A stretch of 32,865 nt of DNA from Thermomicrobiales bacterium (GCA_020853615.1 JADYYO010000151.1:1-32865), one strand, 5' to 3'; positions 16,704 through 26,194 are shown, numbered from the stretch's first letter. A program made the numbers and translations. The notes: generated from the letters alone by a model not told the origin.

Positions 16704-18461
16704 ATGGGCCAGAGCGAAGCAGGACCGGGCGCAGTGGAGCGCCCCGGCGTCGCGCCGTCATCATCGGATGGAACACCAGACACCGATGTCCGGTGCCACC
16801 GCTGCGGCGCCCGCTTGAGCGACGACTCAGCCTTTCAGCAATTTCGCGTTTGCGGCGCCTGCAGCTTCCACGAGCGGGAATCGGCCCGCGCGGCGATCCT
16901 GCGGCTGGTCGACGAGGGCTCCTTCCGTGAGCATGACGCCCGGCTCGCCTCGACCGACCCGCTCCGCTTCGAGGACGACACCGCCTACCGCGAGCGCCTC
17001 GCGCGCCTGCGCGAAGCGACGGGAGAGAGCGATGCCCTCGTCACCGGGATTGCTCGCCTCTCCGGGCACGAGATCGCGATCGCGGCGCTCGACTTCGGGT
17101 TCCTCGGCGGTAGCATGGGGGTGGTCGTCGGGGAGAAGCTGGTCCGCATTGCCGAGCGCGCGGCGGACAAGCGCATGCCACTGGTGACCGTCTCGGCCAG
17201 CGGCGGCGCGCGCATGCAGGAGGGGATGCTCTCCCTGCTGCAGATGGCCAAGACCTCTGCCGCTGTGCAGCGGCTGCGCGATGCGGGCTCTCCCTACATC
17301 TCCATCCTCGCTCACCCGACGACGGGGGGCGTCTTTGCCTCCTTCGCCAACCTCGGCGACATCATGATCGCCGAACCCGGAGCACTGATCGGCTTTGCCG
17401 GACCTCGGGTCGCCGAGCAGGTCATCGGCGCCAAGCTGCCCGAAGGCTCCCACACCGCGGAATTCCTCTACGCCCACGGCATGATCGACGATATCGTCGA
17501 CCGCCGCGAGCAGCGGGACTACCTGCGCCGCGTCCTCGAGATCGTGCGCGCCCCCCGCGAGTTCGAGCGCCGCAAGGAGCGCCGCAAGCGGGAGATGGAG
17601 ACCAGCGCCGAGATCCCCGCGTGGGAAGTCGTCCAGCGGGCGCGCGCCGAAGACCGGCCGACCAGCCTCGACTACCTGCAGCGCATGCTCGGCGATTTCG
17701 TCGAGTTGCACGGCGACCGTTCCTCCGGTGACGACCCCGCCATCGTCGCCGGGCTTGGCCTCCTCGAGGGAAAAGCCGTCGCGGTGATCGCGATGGAGCG
17801 CGGCCACGCCGAGGATCGTGCCCGCCACAACGACGGCCGCCCCTATCCGGAGGGATACCGCAAGGCGCAGCGGGTGATGGACCTCGCCGCGCGGCTCGAG
17901 ATCCCGCTGCTCACGCTCATCGACACGCCCGGCGCCTACCCCGGCGTCGAGGCCGAGGAGCGCGGTCTTGCCGCCGAGCTTGCGAACTCGCTCGCGCGCA
18001 TGAGCCGGCTGCGTACGCCGATCGTTTCGGCCGTCATCGGCGAGGGCGGCAGCGGCGGCGCGCTGGCGCTCGCCGTCGGCGACCGGGTCCTGATGTCGGA
18101 AGGGGCGATCTATTCCGTCATCGCCCCGGAGGGCGCTGCTGCAATCCTCTACCGCGACCCGGCCCGCGCCGCGGAGCTCTCGTCGAAACTCAAGCTAACG
18201 GCCCGAGAGCTGAAGCGGCTGCAGATCGTCGATGAGATCGTGCCGGAGCCAGAGCGGGGAGCGAACGCGGACCCGGATGCCGCGGCCGCCCTCCTCGCCG
18301 ACGCGATCGTCCGTGCCTTCGCGGCGGTGCAGAGCAAACGGGTTGACCGTGTCGTCCGCGATCGGTACTCGCGCTACCTGCGCATCGGCCGCTCCTATGC
18401 GAAGCGGCCGATGCGCCTGCCCCTCCCCCGGCGGCGCTTCCGGACTCCGGTCAAGGAGTAA
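16704..18461 (+). CDS. accDA: Fused acetyl-CoA carboxylase carboxyltransferase beta-alpha (AccD-AccA)
   Basis: AccD Zn finger 'CHRCGARL..FRVCGAC', 'SASGGARMQEGMLSLLQMAKTSAAV', then AccA 'LDYLQRMLGDFVELHGDR', 'RPYPEGYRKAQRVMDLAARLEIPLLTLIDTPGAYPGVEAEERG', 'IGEGGSGGALALAVGDRV'. Start at ATG 16704. Confidence 0.93.
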   Translation: MGQSEAGPGAVERPGVAPSSSDGTPDTDVRCHRCGARLSDDSAFQQFRVCGACSFHERESARAAILRLVDEGSFREHDARLASTDPLRFEDDTAYRERLARLREATGESDALVTGIARLSGHEIAIAALDFGFLGGSMGVVVGEKLVRIAERAADKRMPLVTVSASGGARMQEGMLSLLQMAKTSAAVQRLRDAGSPYISILAHPTTGGVFASFANLGDIMIAEPGALIGFAGPRVAEQVIGAKLPEGSHTAEFLYAHGMIDDIVDRREQRDYLRRVLEIVRAPREFERRKERRKREMETSAEIPAWEVVQRARAEDRPTSLDYLQRMLGDFVELHGDRSSGDDPAIVAGLGLLEGKAVAVIAMERGHAEDRARHNDGRPYPEGYRKAQRVMDLAARLEIPLLTLIDTPGAYPGVEAEERGLAAELANSLARMSRLRTPIVSAVIGEGGSGGALALAVGDRVLMSEGAIYSVIAPEGAAAILYRDPARAAELSSKLKLTARELKRLQIVDEIVPEPERGANADPDAAAALLADAIVRAFAAVQSKRVDRVVRDRYSRYLRIGRSYAKRPMRLPLPRRRFRTPVKE

Positions 18462-18473
18462 CCGCGAAAACCG

Positions 18474-19436
18474 CTAGGTCATCGCCGGGGTTCCGGCATA
18501 GACCGGCGCTCGCCAGTGCGCGAAGCGGGCCTCACGGCCACGCAGAACATCGGCGAAGACCGACTCGAGCGCGCGGGTGACCGCGCCGATCTCTCCCGTC
18601 CCGATCTGGTACTTGTCGATACTGACGATGGGCGTGATCTCGGCCGCGGTGCCGCAGGTGAAGACCTCGTCCGCGAGGTAGAGCTCAGTCCGGTCGACCT
18701 CTCGCTCGATCACCTCGAGGCCGAGCACCTCGCGCGCCAACTGGATCAGCGCGTCGCGGGTGATGCTCTCGAGGATGCCGCTGCCGACATCGGGAGTGAT
18801 GACCTTTCCCCCCGCCACCAGCATCAGGCAGGCGCCCGGCCCCTCCGAGACTTTCCCTTGATGGTTGAGCAGAATCGCCGTGTCGTAGCCGTCACCGCGC
18901 GCCTCCATCGAGGCGAGCTGGCTGTTCCGGTAGTTCGAGAGGTTCTTGATTCGGGGCGGCATGACATCTTCGGAGATCCGCCGCCAGGAGCTGACCTTGG
19001 CGGTCTGCGTCATGCCGCTCTTCAGGTGCGAGGCCATCGGGTGCGTGTTGATGAGCAACTCGCCGTCGGTGCCGAGCTGCGAAAAACGCTTGCCCGAGGT
19101 GTCGGCCGCATAGGCGAGAGGCCGGATATACGTATCCTCGCGAATATCGTTCGCCCTGAGAAGGTCGAGCGTGATCGCGATCAACTCGTCGACGCTATGG
19201 TCGATCGCGAAGCGAACCAGGCGCATCGACCGCTCGAGCCGCTCCAGGTGTTCGCGGAGCCGGAAGACATAGAGTTCGCCCGGCGCATCACCCGTGTACG
19301 CGCGGATCCCCTCGAAGACCGCGCCGACCGTCGACCAGCCGAGCTCGGTCACATGGACAGTGCATTCGTCCCAGCGGCGCATGCCGCCCTTCCACCAGAC
19401 ATACTCAGGGTGCGTCGATTGCTCGTTCACTGACAC
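18474..19436 (-). CDS. ilvE: Branched-chain amino acid aminotransferase
   Basis: 'VFEGIRAYTG', 'YIRPLAY', 'KNLSNYRNSQLASMEA..DTAILLNHQGKVSEGPGACLMLV', 'EVFTCGTAAEITPIVSID'. Confidence 0.92.
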   Translation of the reverse strand: MSVNEQSTHPEYVWWKGGMRRWDECTVHVTELGWSTVGAVFEGIRAYTGDAPGELYVFRLREHLERLERSMRLVRFAIDHSVDELIAITLDLLRANDIREDTYIRPLAYAADTSGKRFSQLGTDGELLINTHPMASHLKSGMTQTAKVSSWRRISEDVMPPRIKNLSNYRNSQLASMEARGDGYDTAILLNHQGKVSEGPGACLMLVAGGKVITPDVGSGILESITRDALIQLAREVLGLEVIEREVDRTELYLADEVFTCGTAAEITPIVSIDKYQIGTGEIGAVTRALESVFADVLRGREARFAHWRAPVYAGTPAMT

Positions 19437-19555
19437 CTCCGCCGGCCAGGCGCGGATTCGTCATGGAATGCCGTGTCACGATCGCGCGGCTGCCAAAGTA
19501 TCCCATGCGGCGCCCGGCTACTGTCCGTTCTGGACACTCACGCCATGGTCAAGAA

Positions 19556-19584
19556 GACCGGGGAGGCATGCTGCCTCCCCGGTC
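19556..19584. terminator. Very stable hairpin, terminator of the SBP gene (minus strand)
   Basis: GACCGGGGAGGCA-TGC-TGCCTCCCCGGTC perfect 13-bp stem, followed on minus by TTCTTG. Confidence 0.8.
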
Positions 19585-19618
19585 TCCCATCATGCAAACC
19601 GCGCGGCCGGTTTCCCGG

Positions 19619-21418
19619 TTACTGGCCTTCCCGGCCTTCGATGTCCACCACGGTCATCATCCGCAGGTAGATGTTGCCGTCGGGGACGCTAAACCCCTGC
19701 CGGTTGACGGCAACATTCTTGACCCACGGCTTGAAGGCGTACTGGTCGACGCGGTACACGACCGGGATGTACCCGACGTCGTTCTGAATGACCTCTTCTG
19801 CCTTCTTGTAGACCTCGAGCCGGGCTTCCGGATCGGCGATCCCCTTGCCCTGGACAACGAGATCGTCGAACTCCTTGTTCGACCAGGCCTGGCGCTTGCC
19901 GGACGACTTCTGGCTGTAGAACATGTCGCCGTAGCCGTTGTTCGGATCCGGATAGTCGTACCACCAGCGAATCCAGACGAGCTGGAACTCGTTCTTGAAG
20001 AGCTCGGGGCGCCACGAGGCCTCGGGCCAGACCTGGATGCTGACATTCATGCCCAGGTTCTCCTGGAGTTGAGCCACGATGTCGTTCGCCATCAGGTCGG
20101 CGTTGTAGTTCTCCTCGCCGCCGCGCATGTGCATGGTGATCTCGGGCCAGTTCTTCCCGCCCTCGTACGGCGTGCCCTGCAACAGCTCCATCGCCTTCTT
20201 CGGGTCGAACGCCTGAATCTCGGCGATCGCCGGGTCGTCGATGTAGCCGTAAACGCCGGTCGGCACCATGCAGAACGCCTCGCGGGCGAGGCCGTTGGTC
20301 AGCTCGACGAGCCGGCTGCGGTCGACCGCGTGGCTGAGGGCCTGGCGGACCTTGAGGCCGGTCTCGTCGAACTGGAACGGCTCCTTGCCGTTAGAGGGCA
20401 CCAGCATCCAGATGCCGGGGTAGACGTACTTCTTGAGCTGCTGCGAAAGCTCCGGATCATCCTGGAATCGCTTCAGGTCGGCCGCGGGAATCGGCACCCA
20501 GTCGAGCTTCTGCGTCCCCTCACCCCGCTCGTAGGCCAGGACCGTGGTGTCACCGGCGAGGATCGGATCGTAGACCTTCTTGAGGCTGATATTCTCGGCG
20601 TCCCAATAGCCCGGGTTCGGCGAAAGCTCGCAGACGACGTCGTGCTCCCACTTATCGAGAATGAACGGGCCGTTGGACCAGAGCGGGACGTCGCCTGATG
20701 CCCACTTGTCGGACCCGTACTCTTCGACTGCCCACTGCGCCGAGGGCACTGACGCGACGTAGCCGACGACTTGCGGGAAGTAAGCGCGCGGCCCCTCCAT
20801 CGTGACTTCGAGAGTCCAGTCGTCGAGCGCCTTGATGCCGAGATCGTCAGCGGTGATGCCGTCCTCGCCGAGGTTGTACTTTTCGGCATTCTTGATGTCG
20901 AAGAGGAATCCGGCATACGCGGCGGCATTCGCCGGATTGAGTTGCCGCTCCCAGGAAAAGATGAAGTCGTGCGCCGTCACCGGCCGCGTGTCGGTCCCAT
21001 TCGTCCAGCCGTTGTTGTCCTTGCGGATGTTGAAGGTCCAGACTGACGCGTCGTCGTTCGGCGTGAACGTCTCGGCCCAGTCGGGAATCGCGTTGAGGTC
21101 CGCGTCAAAGGTGAGCAACCCGGCGGCAATCTCTGGCTCCGCGTTGCAGTAGAGATTGAGGTTCCAGTCGAAGGAGACCGGGTCATCGATCAGGACGAAG
21201 TTGTAGAAGGTCTGGTCCGGACTGGGCGTGGCCTGAAGGCGCGGCAGCCGTCGCGGAGCCGCGCCCGCACCCGGCCCGACATAGCGCTCCATGCCGGCGG
21301 TCGTCACGGTGCCGGCGGCCGCCGCCGCAGCGATCTTCATGAAGTTGCGCCGGCTCATGCCCAGGCTCTTGAAACGCTGGGCGAGGATCCGGAGCTGATC
21401 GTCTTGTCGTCGTCCCAC
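19619..21418 (-). CDS. Family 5 (Opp/Dpp) ABC transporter substrate-binding protein with Tat-type signal
   Basis: 'SRRNFMKIAAAAAAGTVTTAG' Tat-like signal; 'WTFNIRKDNNGWTNGTDTRPVTAHDFIFSWERQLNP', 'VRQALSHAVDRSRLVEL'. Start at GTG 21418 with a well-spaced AGGAG; the ORF extends to 21460. Confidence 0.9.
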   Translation of the reverse strand: MGRRQDDQLRILAQRFKSLGMSRRNFMKIAAAAAAGTVTTAGMERYVGPGAGAAPRRLPRLQATPSPDQTFYNFVLIDDPVSFDWNLNLYCNAEPEIAAGLLTFDADLNAIPDWAETFTPNDDASVWTFNIRKDNNGWTNGTDTRPVTAHDFIFSWERQLNPANAAAYAGFLFDIKNAEKYNLGEDGITADDLGIKALDDWTLEVTMEGPRAYFPQVVGYVASVPSAQWAVEEYGSDKWASGDVPLWSNGPFILDKWEHDVVCELSPNPGYWDAENISLKKVYDPILAGDTTVLAYERGEGTQKLDWVPIPAADLKRFQDDPELSQQLKKYVYPGIWMLVPSNGKEPFQFDETGLKVRQALSHAVDRSRLVELTNGLAREAFCMVPTGVYGYIDDPAIAEIQAFDPKKAMELLQGTPYEGGKNWPEITMHMRGGEENYNADLMANDIVAQLQENLGMNVSIQVWPEASWRPELFKNEFQLVWIRWWYDYPDPNNGYGDMFYSQKSSGKRQAWSNKEFDDLVVQGKGIADPEARLEVYKKAEEVIQNDVGYIPVVYRVDQYAFKPWVKNVAVNRQGFSVPDGNIYLRMMTVVDIEGREGQ

Positions 21419-21637
21419 GCTTTCGCTCCTTCCGTGCTCCCTGAGGGAGCCATACTGCAAACCCTGCTCCCGCGAGCGGCAACGTCGCGCGCTCGCCCAG
21501 GCCGCGCTCAGGTCAGCGGCAGCTGCCCTCCTTTCGCACCGGGATCGATTGGCGCCGGCGCGTGACGCCTCGACACGATGGACAACCGCGGATCCGGCGC
21601 CGAATACGACGACCAGCCCGCGTGGTGAAGAACGTCG

Positions 21638-22672
21638 TCAATCCCGGTTCCCCTTCGGGTCGAGTGCGTCGCGCAGCCCGTCACCGAGGAACGAGAATCC
21701 GAGCATCGTCAGGCCAATCGCCAGGACGGGGAAGAGGAGCATGTGCGGATCGGTCTCGATGTAGCCCGGCTTACTCCCGTCGGCCACCATCTGCCCCCAG
21801 CTCGCCTGCGGCGGCCGGATGCCGACGCCGACAAAGCTGAGCGCCGCTTCAGTGAAAATCGCGGTCGGAATGCCGAAGGTCAGCGCCACGATGATCGGCG
21901 TCAGGCTGTTCGGGAGCATATGCTTGCGAATGATATAGCCGCCGCCAGCCCCGGCAACGCGGGCGGCACTGACGTACTCCTGCTCACGCAGGGAGAGGAA
22001 TTGCCCTCTCACCAGCCGGGCTTCGGTGACCCAACCGACGAGGCCAATCGCCAGGAAGATGTTGAACAGGCCCGGCCCCCACCAGTTGACGAAGAGCAGG
22101 ACCATCAGGAGCTGCGGGATCGCGTAGATCACATCGACCAGACGCATCAGGACATTGTCCGTGCTGCCCCCGAAATATCCCGCGACCGCGCCGATCGGGA
22201 TTCCGATGGCCAGCACGATCGCCTGCGAGAGGACGCCAACGACCAGGGAAACCTGCGCTCCATAAACCATGCGGCTGAAGATGTCGCGCCCGTTCGCATC
22301 CAGCCCCATCGGCCACGTCCACGACGGCGACTGCCGCGCCAGTCGGAAATCGACAACCTCCGACTGCCCGTAGGGCGCAATGACCGATGCGAAAATGGCG
22401 ATGACCGAGAAGGTCACCACGATGAACAGCCCGATCACCGCGAGCCTGTTCCGAACGAGCCGCCGCCACGCATCGCCCCAGAGGCTCCGCTGCTTGCGGA
22501 CCGTTAGTTCGCCGGCCAGAACCGAGCTGCCGGTGCGGCGCTGCCCCGGCGTGTCAACCGCATCTGCCAGCTCTTCGGTTTCCCAGGCGGGCGCTGGCAG
22601 CGCGGAATCGGTCTCGCGCAAGCCGAGGCTCAGTGGATCGAGTGGCTGGCGATGCGTTGGCGACTGCGCCAT
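21638..22672 (-). CDS. oppC: ABC transporter permease, OppC/DppC-like
   Basis: 'GDAWRRLVRNRLAVIGLFIVVTFSVIAIFA', 'MGLDANGRDIFSRMVYGAQVSLVVGVL', EAA-type 'EYVSAARVAGAGGGYIIRKHMLPNSLTPIIV'. Confidence 0.92.
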   Translation of the reverse strand: MAQSPTHRQPLDPLSLGLRETDSALPAPAWETEELADAVDTPGQRRTGSSVLAGELTVRKQRSLWGDAWRRLVRNRLAVIGLFIVVTFSVIAIFASVIAPYGQSEVVDFRLARQSPSWTWPMGLDANGRDIFSRMVYGAQVSLVVGVLSQAIVLAIGIPIGAVAGYFGGSTDNVLMRLVDVIYAIPQLLMVLLFVNWWGPGLFNIFLAIGLVGWVTEARLVRGQFLSLREQEYVSAARVAGAGGGYIIRKHMLPNSLTPIIVALTFGIPTAIFTEAALSFVGVGIRPPQASWGQMVADGSKPGYIETDPHMLLFPVLAIGLTMLGFSFLGDGLRDALDPKGNRD

Positions 22673-22742
22673 TCGAATCCCCCGTTCAGCCTTCCGTCAG
22701 GCCGACTGATTGCGCGTGGTGAAGAACGATGCCGTTCCCACT

Positions 22743-23675
22743 CTAATACCTGATGCGCGGATCGATGAGCCCATACACGAGATCGACGAGGAGATTCATC
22801 GCCGCCAGAAAGACGCCGTAGAGGAGTACGACAGCGAGGATCATCGTCTGGTCCTTGACCTGCATGCTCGTCACGAAGAACTTGCCCATGCCGGGGATAT
22901 TGAAGACCTGCTCGACAAAGAAGGAGCCGGTCCCCACCGCGGCAAAGATCGGCCCAATCAGCGTGACGACCGGGATGAGCGCGTTCTTGAGCACGTGCCG
23001 CGTAATCACCCCCTGCTCGGTCAGCCCCTTCGCTCGAGCCGTGCGCACGAAGTCGGAGCGGATGACCTCGATCATGCTCGAGCGCGTATAGCGGGCGAGT
23101 GTGGCGAGCGGAGCCGCGCCAAGGGCGATCGTCGGCAACAGCCAATCCTGCGGCCGCTCCCACCCGCCGACGCGGAATCCGAGATTGAGCCCCATATCGG
23201 GCAACCAGACCGCGAAAAGGAGGATAAGGAGGAACCCCATGACGAAGCTCGGCATGCTGTAGAAGAGGACGGCCAGCGTCACTGAGAAGTAGTCGATCCA
23301 GCCGTTCTGATGGACCGCCGCCAGAATGCCAAGCGTCATCCCGATGACGACGGCGAAGAGGGTGGCCATGAAGCCGAGGTGGAGCGAGATGGGGAAGGTG
23401 CGCCCGATGATCTCATTGACCGTCTGCGGGCGCGCGTTGTACGAGATGCCGAAATCGAGATGGATCGCGTTCCAGACGTATCTGACGAACTGCTCGGGCA
23501 GCGGCTTGTCGAGGCCATAGAGCGCCTCGAGCCGTTTGATGTCCTCCGGCCGCTGTTTGTCACTCACGTCGAACGGGCTGCCCGGCGTCGCGTGCATGAT
23601 CAGGAAGGTGAAGGCAGCCATCGCCAGAAGCGTCGGGACGAACCAGAAGATCCGGTTGAGCGCAAACCTCAACAT
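22743..23675 (-). CDS. oppB: ABC transporter permease, OppB/DppB-like
   Basis: 'MLRFALNRIFWFVPTLLAMAAFTFLIMHATPGSPFD', 'DFVRTARAKGLTEQGVITRHVLKNALIPVVTLIGP', 'VDLVYGLIDPRIRY'. Confidence 0.93.
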   Translation of the reverse strand: MLRFALNRIFWFVPTLLAMAAFTFLIMHATPGSPFDVSDKQRPEDIKRLEALYGLDKPLPEQFVRYVWNAIHLDFGISYNARPQTVNEIIGRTFPISLHLGFMATLFAVVIGMTLGILAAVHQNGWIDYFSVTLAVLFYSMPSFVMGFLLILLFAVWLPDMGLNLGFRVGGWERPQDWLLPTIALGAAPLATLARYTRSSMIEVIRSDFVRTARAKGLTEQGVITRHVLKNALIPVVTLIGPIFAAVGTGSFFVEQVFNIPGMGKFFVTSMQVKDQTMILAVVLLYGVFLAAMNLLVDLVYGLIDPRIRY

Positions 23676-23685
23676 CGGTCAGCGA

Positions 23686-23702
23686 GCCTCCAACCCGGAG
23701 GC
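23686..23702 (-). promoter_or_regulatory. Leader hairpin enclosing the oppB Shine-Dalgarno sequence
   Basis: Minus strand GCCTCC-GGGTT-GGAGGC; the GGAGG lies about 11 nt before the ATG at 23675. Confidence 0.45.
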
Positions 23703-23855
23703 GTCATCGCCTGGCATCCTGCACCGGTCGCCGCATCGCGGCCGGGCATCGAGGCTCTTTGCGTGACGCCATATGCCAGAAATCGGCGTTGCGGACGTGC
23801 GGGAACTGCATCCGGCCCCTCACCGTCGGCGACTTCCATATGCAAGAGCGACGCG

Positions 23856-23885
23856 ACCATAGCATCGTGAAAAAAAAGGTGTCAA
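23856..23885 (-). promoter_or_regulatory. Sigma70-type promoter for the opp operon
   Basis: Minus strand TTGACA (23885-23880), 18-nt spacer containing a T8 tract, TATGGT (23861-23856). Confidence 0.65.
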
Positions 23886-24027
23886 GGTCGCCACCGTGCC
23901 CCGGGAGGTCCGAAGGTCGCGTTCCTCCGCCGGCAATCGGTCCGTTTGACCATGCATGTCGTCTCCGCCTCATCGCGGGCGCGGGGTTCAGCCCGGCGTC
24001 GCGCTCACCGTCGAGCGCGGCGGATAA

Positions 24028-25503
24028 CTACAGGATATACGCGCTCAGGTCCTCATCGGCCGCAACCTCGCCGATCCGCTCGGTCACGAATGCGGCGTCG
24101 ATGATGACATGCTCGCCCTTGCGATCCGGCGCCTCGAACGAGAGCTCCTCGATGACCCGCTCGATGACCGTCTGCAACCGCCGGGCGCCGATGTCTTCCG
24201 TGGTGGCATTGACCGCCGTAGCCAGGTGCGCCATCTCGCGCAGGGCATCATCCGTGAAGGTGAGATCCACCTCCTCTGTGGCGAGGAGCGCGACGCTCTG
24301 CTTGGTCAGCGCATTCTGCGGCTCCGTTAGGATCGCGTAGAGATCGTCCTCGCTGAGGCTCTGCAGCTCGACCCGGATTGGGAACCGCCCCTGCAACTCG
24401 GGGATGAGATCGGACGGGCGCGTTCCGTGGAACGACCCGGCCGCGATGAAGAGGATGTGGTCGGTGCGCACGGGACCGTAGCGCGTCATGACCACCGCAC
24501 CCTCGACGATCGGCAGCAGATCGCGCTGCACCCCTTCGCCGGAGACCTCGCCCGAGTATTCGCCATCGATGTTGATCGTCTTGTCGATCTCGTCGATGAA
24601 GACGACCCCCGTCTCTTCCACGCGCCGAACCGCCGATTCGATTACCGCGTCCCAGTCGATGAGGCGATCCTCTTCCTGCTGCGCCAGGATGCGGCGCGCC
24701 TCGCGCACGGAGACGCGCCTGCGGGAGCGCCGCGGGGCGGGGGCGTAGCCATCGAGGAAATCCTGGAACGAGTCGAAAAGCTCGTCCGGCGTCATTGCGC
24801 CGTACTCGTCGTACTGCCCCTCGCCATATGCCGGCTCGACGTCGATCTCGATCGTCTCCTCGTCGAGCGCATCCTCGTTGAGAAGCGCCAGCAGCCGCTC
24901 CTGCTCCCGCTTGCGCCGCCGCTCCTGCGCGGCGGTCAGCTTCCGGCCAGCGGCCTGCTGCCGCGGGCCTTCGCGCTGGCCGTTTCCGGCGGGAGCCTCC
25001 GCGAAGAGCTGCTCGGCCAGGAGCTCGATCAGCCGCTGGCGCGCGGCCTGCTCCGCCTGCTCTCGCACCTGCTCCAGCCGGCGGCTGTGCAGCATATCGA
25101 TCGCCACCTCGACGAGATCGCGCACGATCGATTCGACATCGCGGCCGACATACCCGACCTCCGTGAAGCGGGTCGCCTCCACCTTCATGAACGGGGCGTC
25201 GACGATCTTGGCGACGCGGCGGGCGATCTCGGTCTTGCCGACGCCGGTCGGCCCCATCATCAGGATGTTCTTGGGCACCACTTCGCCGCGCATCTCTTCC
25301 GGCAAGCGCTGCCGCCGGTAGCGATTGCGCAACGCGACGGCGACCGCCCGCTTCGCGTCGCTCTGCCCGATGATGTAGCGGTCGAGCTCCGCGACGATCT
25401 GCGCCGGCGTCAGATCCTCCATGACGGGAGGTTCGGCCGGAATCTCCGTCGAGGGTCTCCCGCTGGGTGGCATTGCCGCCTGGCGCGGCTGTGCTTCAAC
25501 CAT
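24028..25503 (-). CDS. hslU: HslUV protease ATPase subunit HslU
   Basis: 'LTPAQIVAELDRYIIGQSDAKRAVAVALRNRYRRQRL', 'ILMMGPTGVGKTEIARRVAKIVDAPFMKVEATRFTEVGYVGRDVESIVRDLVE', 'VVFIDEIDKT', 'ARRLQTVIERVIEELSFEAP'. Confidence 0.96.
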   Translation of the reverse strand: MVEAQPRQAAMPPSGRPSTEIPAEPPVMEDLTPAQIVAELDRYIIGQSDAKRAVAVALRNRYRRQRLPEEMRGEVVPKNILMMGPTGVGKTEIARRVAKIVDAPFMKVEATRFTEVGYVGRDVESIVRDLVEVAIDMLHSRRLEQVREQAEQAARQRLIELLAEQLFAEAPAGNGQREGPRQQAAGRKLTAAQERRRKREQERLLALLNEDALDEETIEIDVEPAYGEGQYDEYGAMTPDELFDSFQDFLDGYAPAPRRSRRRVSVREARRILAQQEEDRLIDWDAVIESAVRRVEETGVVFIDEIDKTINIDGEYSGEVSGEGVQRDLLPIVEGAVVMTRYGPVRTDHILFIAAGSFHGTRPSDLIPELQGRFPIRVELQSLSEDDLYAILTEPQNALTKQSVALLATEEVDLTFTDDALREMAHLATAVNATTEDIGARRLQTVIERVIEELSFEAPDRKGEHVIIDAAFVTERIGEVAADEDLSAYIL

Positions 25504-25508
25504 CCCGG

Positions 25509-26150
25509 CTACTCCTCGTCTTCCGCATCAAGCGCCGTTTCACCGCCCTCCGCACTATCCCCGGCCGTGTCGGGAGAGGCGACCGTCTCGACCGAGACGC
25601 GGTCGTTGGTGAAGATACAGAGGTCGGCGGCGATGCCCATGGCCGCTTCCACGATGTCACGCGCCGAGAGGTCGGTGTGGGCAATCAGGGCCTTGGCCGC
25701 GGCGGTCGCATAGGGAGCGCCCGAGCCGATGGCGGCGATGCCGTCGTCCGGCTCGATAACATCCCCCTCGCCCGAAAGGACAAGGAGCGACTCGCCGTCG
25801 CCAACGATGAGCTGCGCTTCCAGGCGGCGCAGGTAGCGGTCGGTCCGCCACTCCTTGGCGAGCTCCACCGAGGCGCGCCGCAGGTTGCCATCGGTCGTCC
25901 GCAACTGCGATTCGAACTTGGCGAAGAGGGTCAGGGCGTCGGCGACCGCGCCCGCGAAGCCGGCGATGACGGCGCCGTCGGCAAGGCTGCGAATCTTGCG
26001 CGCGCCATGCTTCAGCACGACATCGCCGGCGGTCACCTGCCCGTCGCCTGCCAGCGCGACGACGCCGTCGCGGCGGACCCCCAGGACCGTCGTGCTATGA
26101 ATCGACCGTCCGCCGGCTCGGCTCGCGGCTCTCCCATTGTGGCGGGGCAT
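25509..26150 (-). CDS. hslV: HslUV protease proteolytic subunit HslV, with N-terminal extension
   Basis: '[38 protein letters not shown]', '[22 protein letters not shown]', '[15 protein letters not shown]'; directly upstream of hslU. Confidence 0.95.
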   Translation of the reverse strand: MPRHNGRAASRAGGRSIHSTTVLGVRRDGVVALAGDGQVTAGDVVLKHGARKIRSLADGAVIAGFAGAVADALTLFAKFESQLRTTDGNLRRASVELAKEWRTDRYLRRLEAQLIVGDGESLLVLSGEGDVIEPDDGIAAIGSGAPYATAAAKALIAHTDLSARDIVEAAMGIAADLCIFTNDRVSVETVASPDTAGDSAEGGETALDAEDEE

Positions 26151-26194
26151 CAGAGTGGTGTTCCTTATCCAGATGTTACAGACACACGAATAGC

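Noticed and set aside
19463-20698. 411-aa plus-strand ORF opposite the SBP gene
   Set aside because: Antisense shadow; spans the SBP terminator hairpin and coding region.
22665-22690. tRNA T-loop-like string ATTCGAATCCCCC
   Set aside because: No acceptor, D or anticodon stems around it; it overlaps the start of oppC.
24000-24019. CGCGCTC-ACCGTC-GAGCGCG stem after hslU
   Set aside because: A 7-bp stem without a U-tract in GC-rich sequence; possible hslU terminator but not convincing enough to list.
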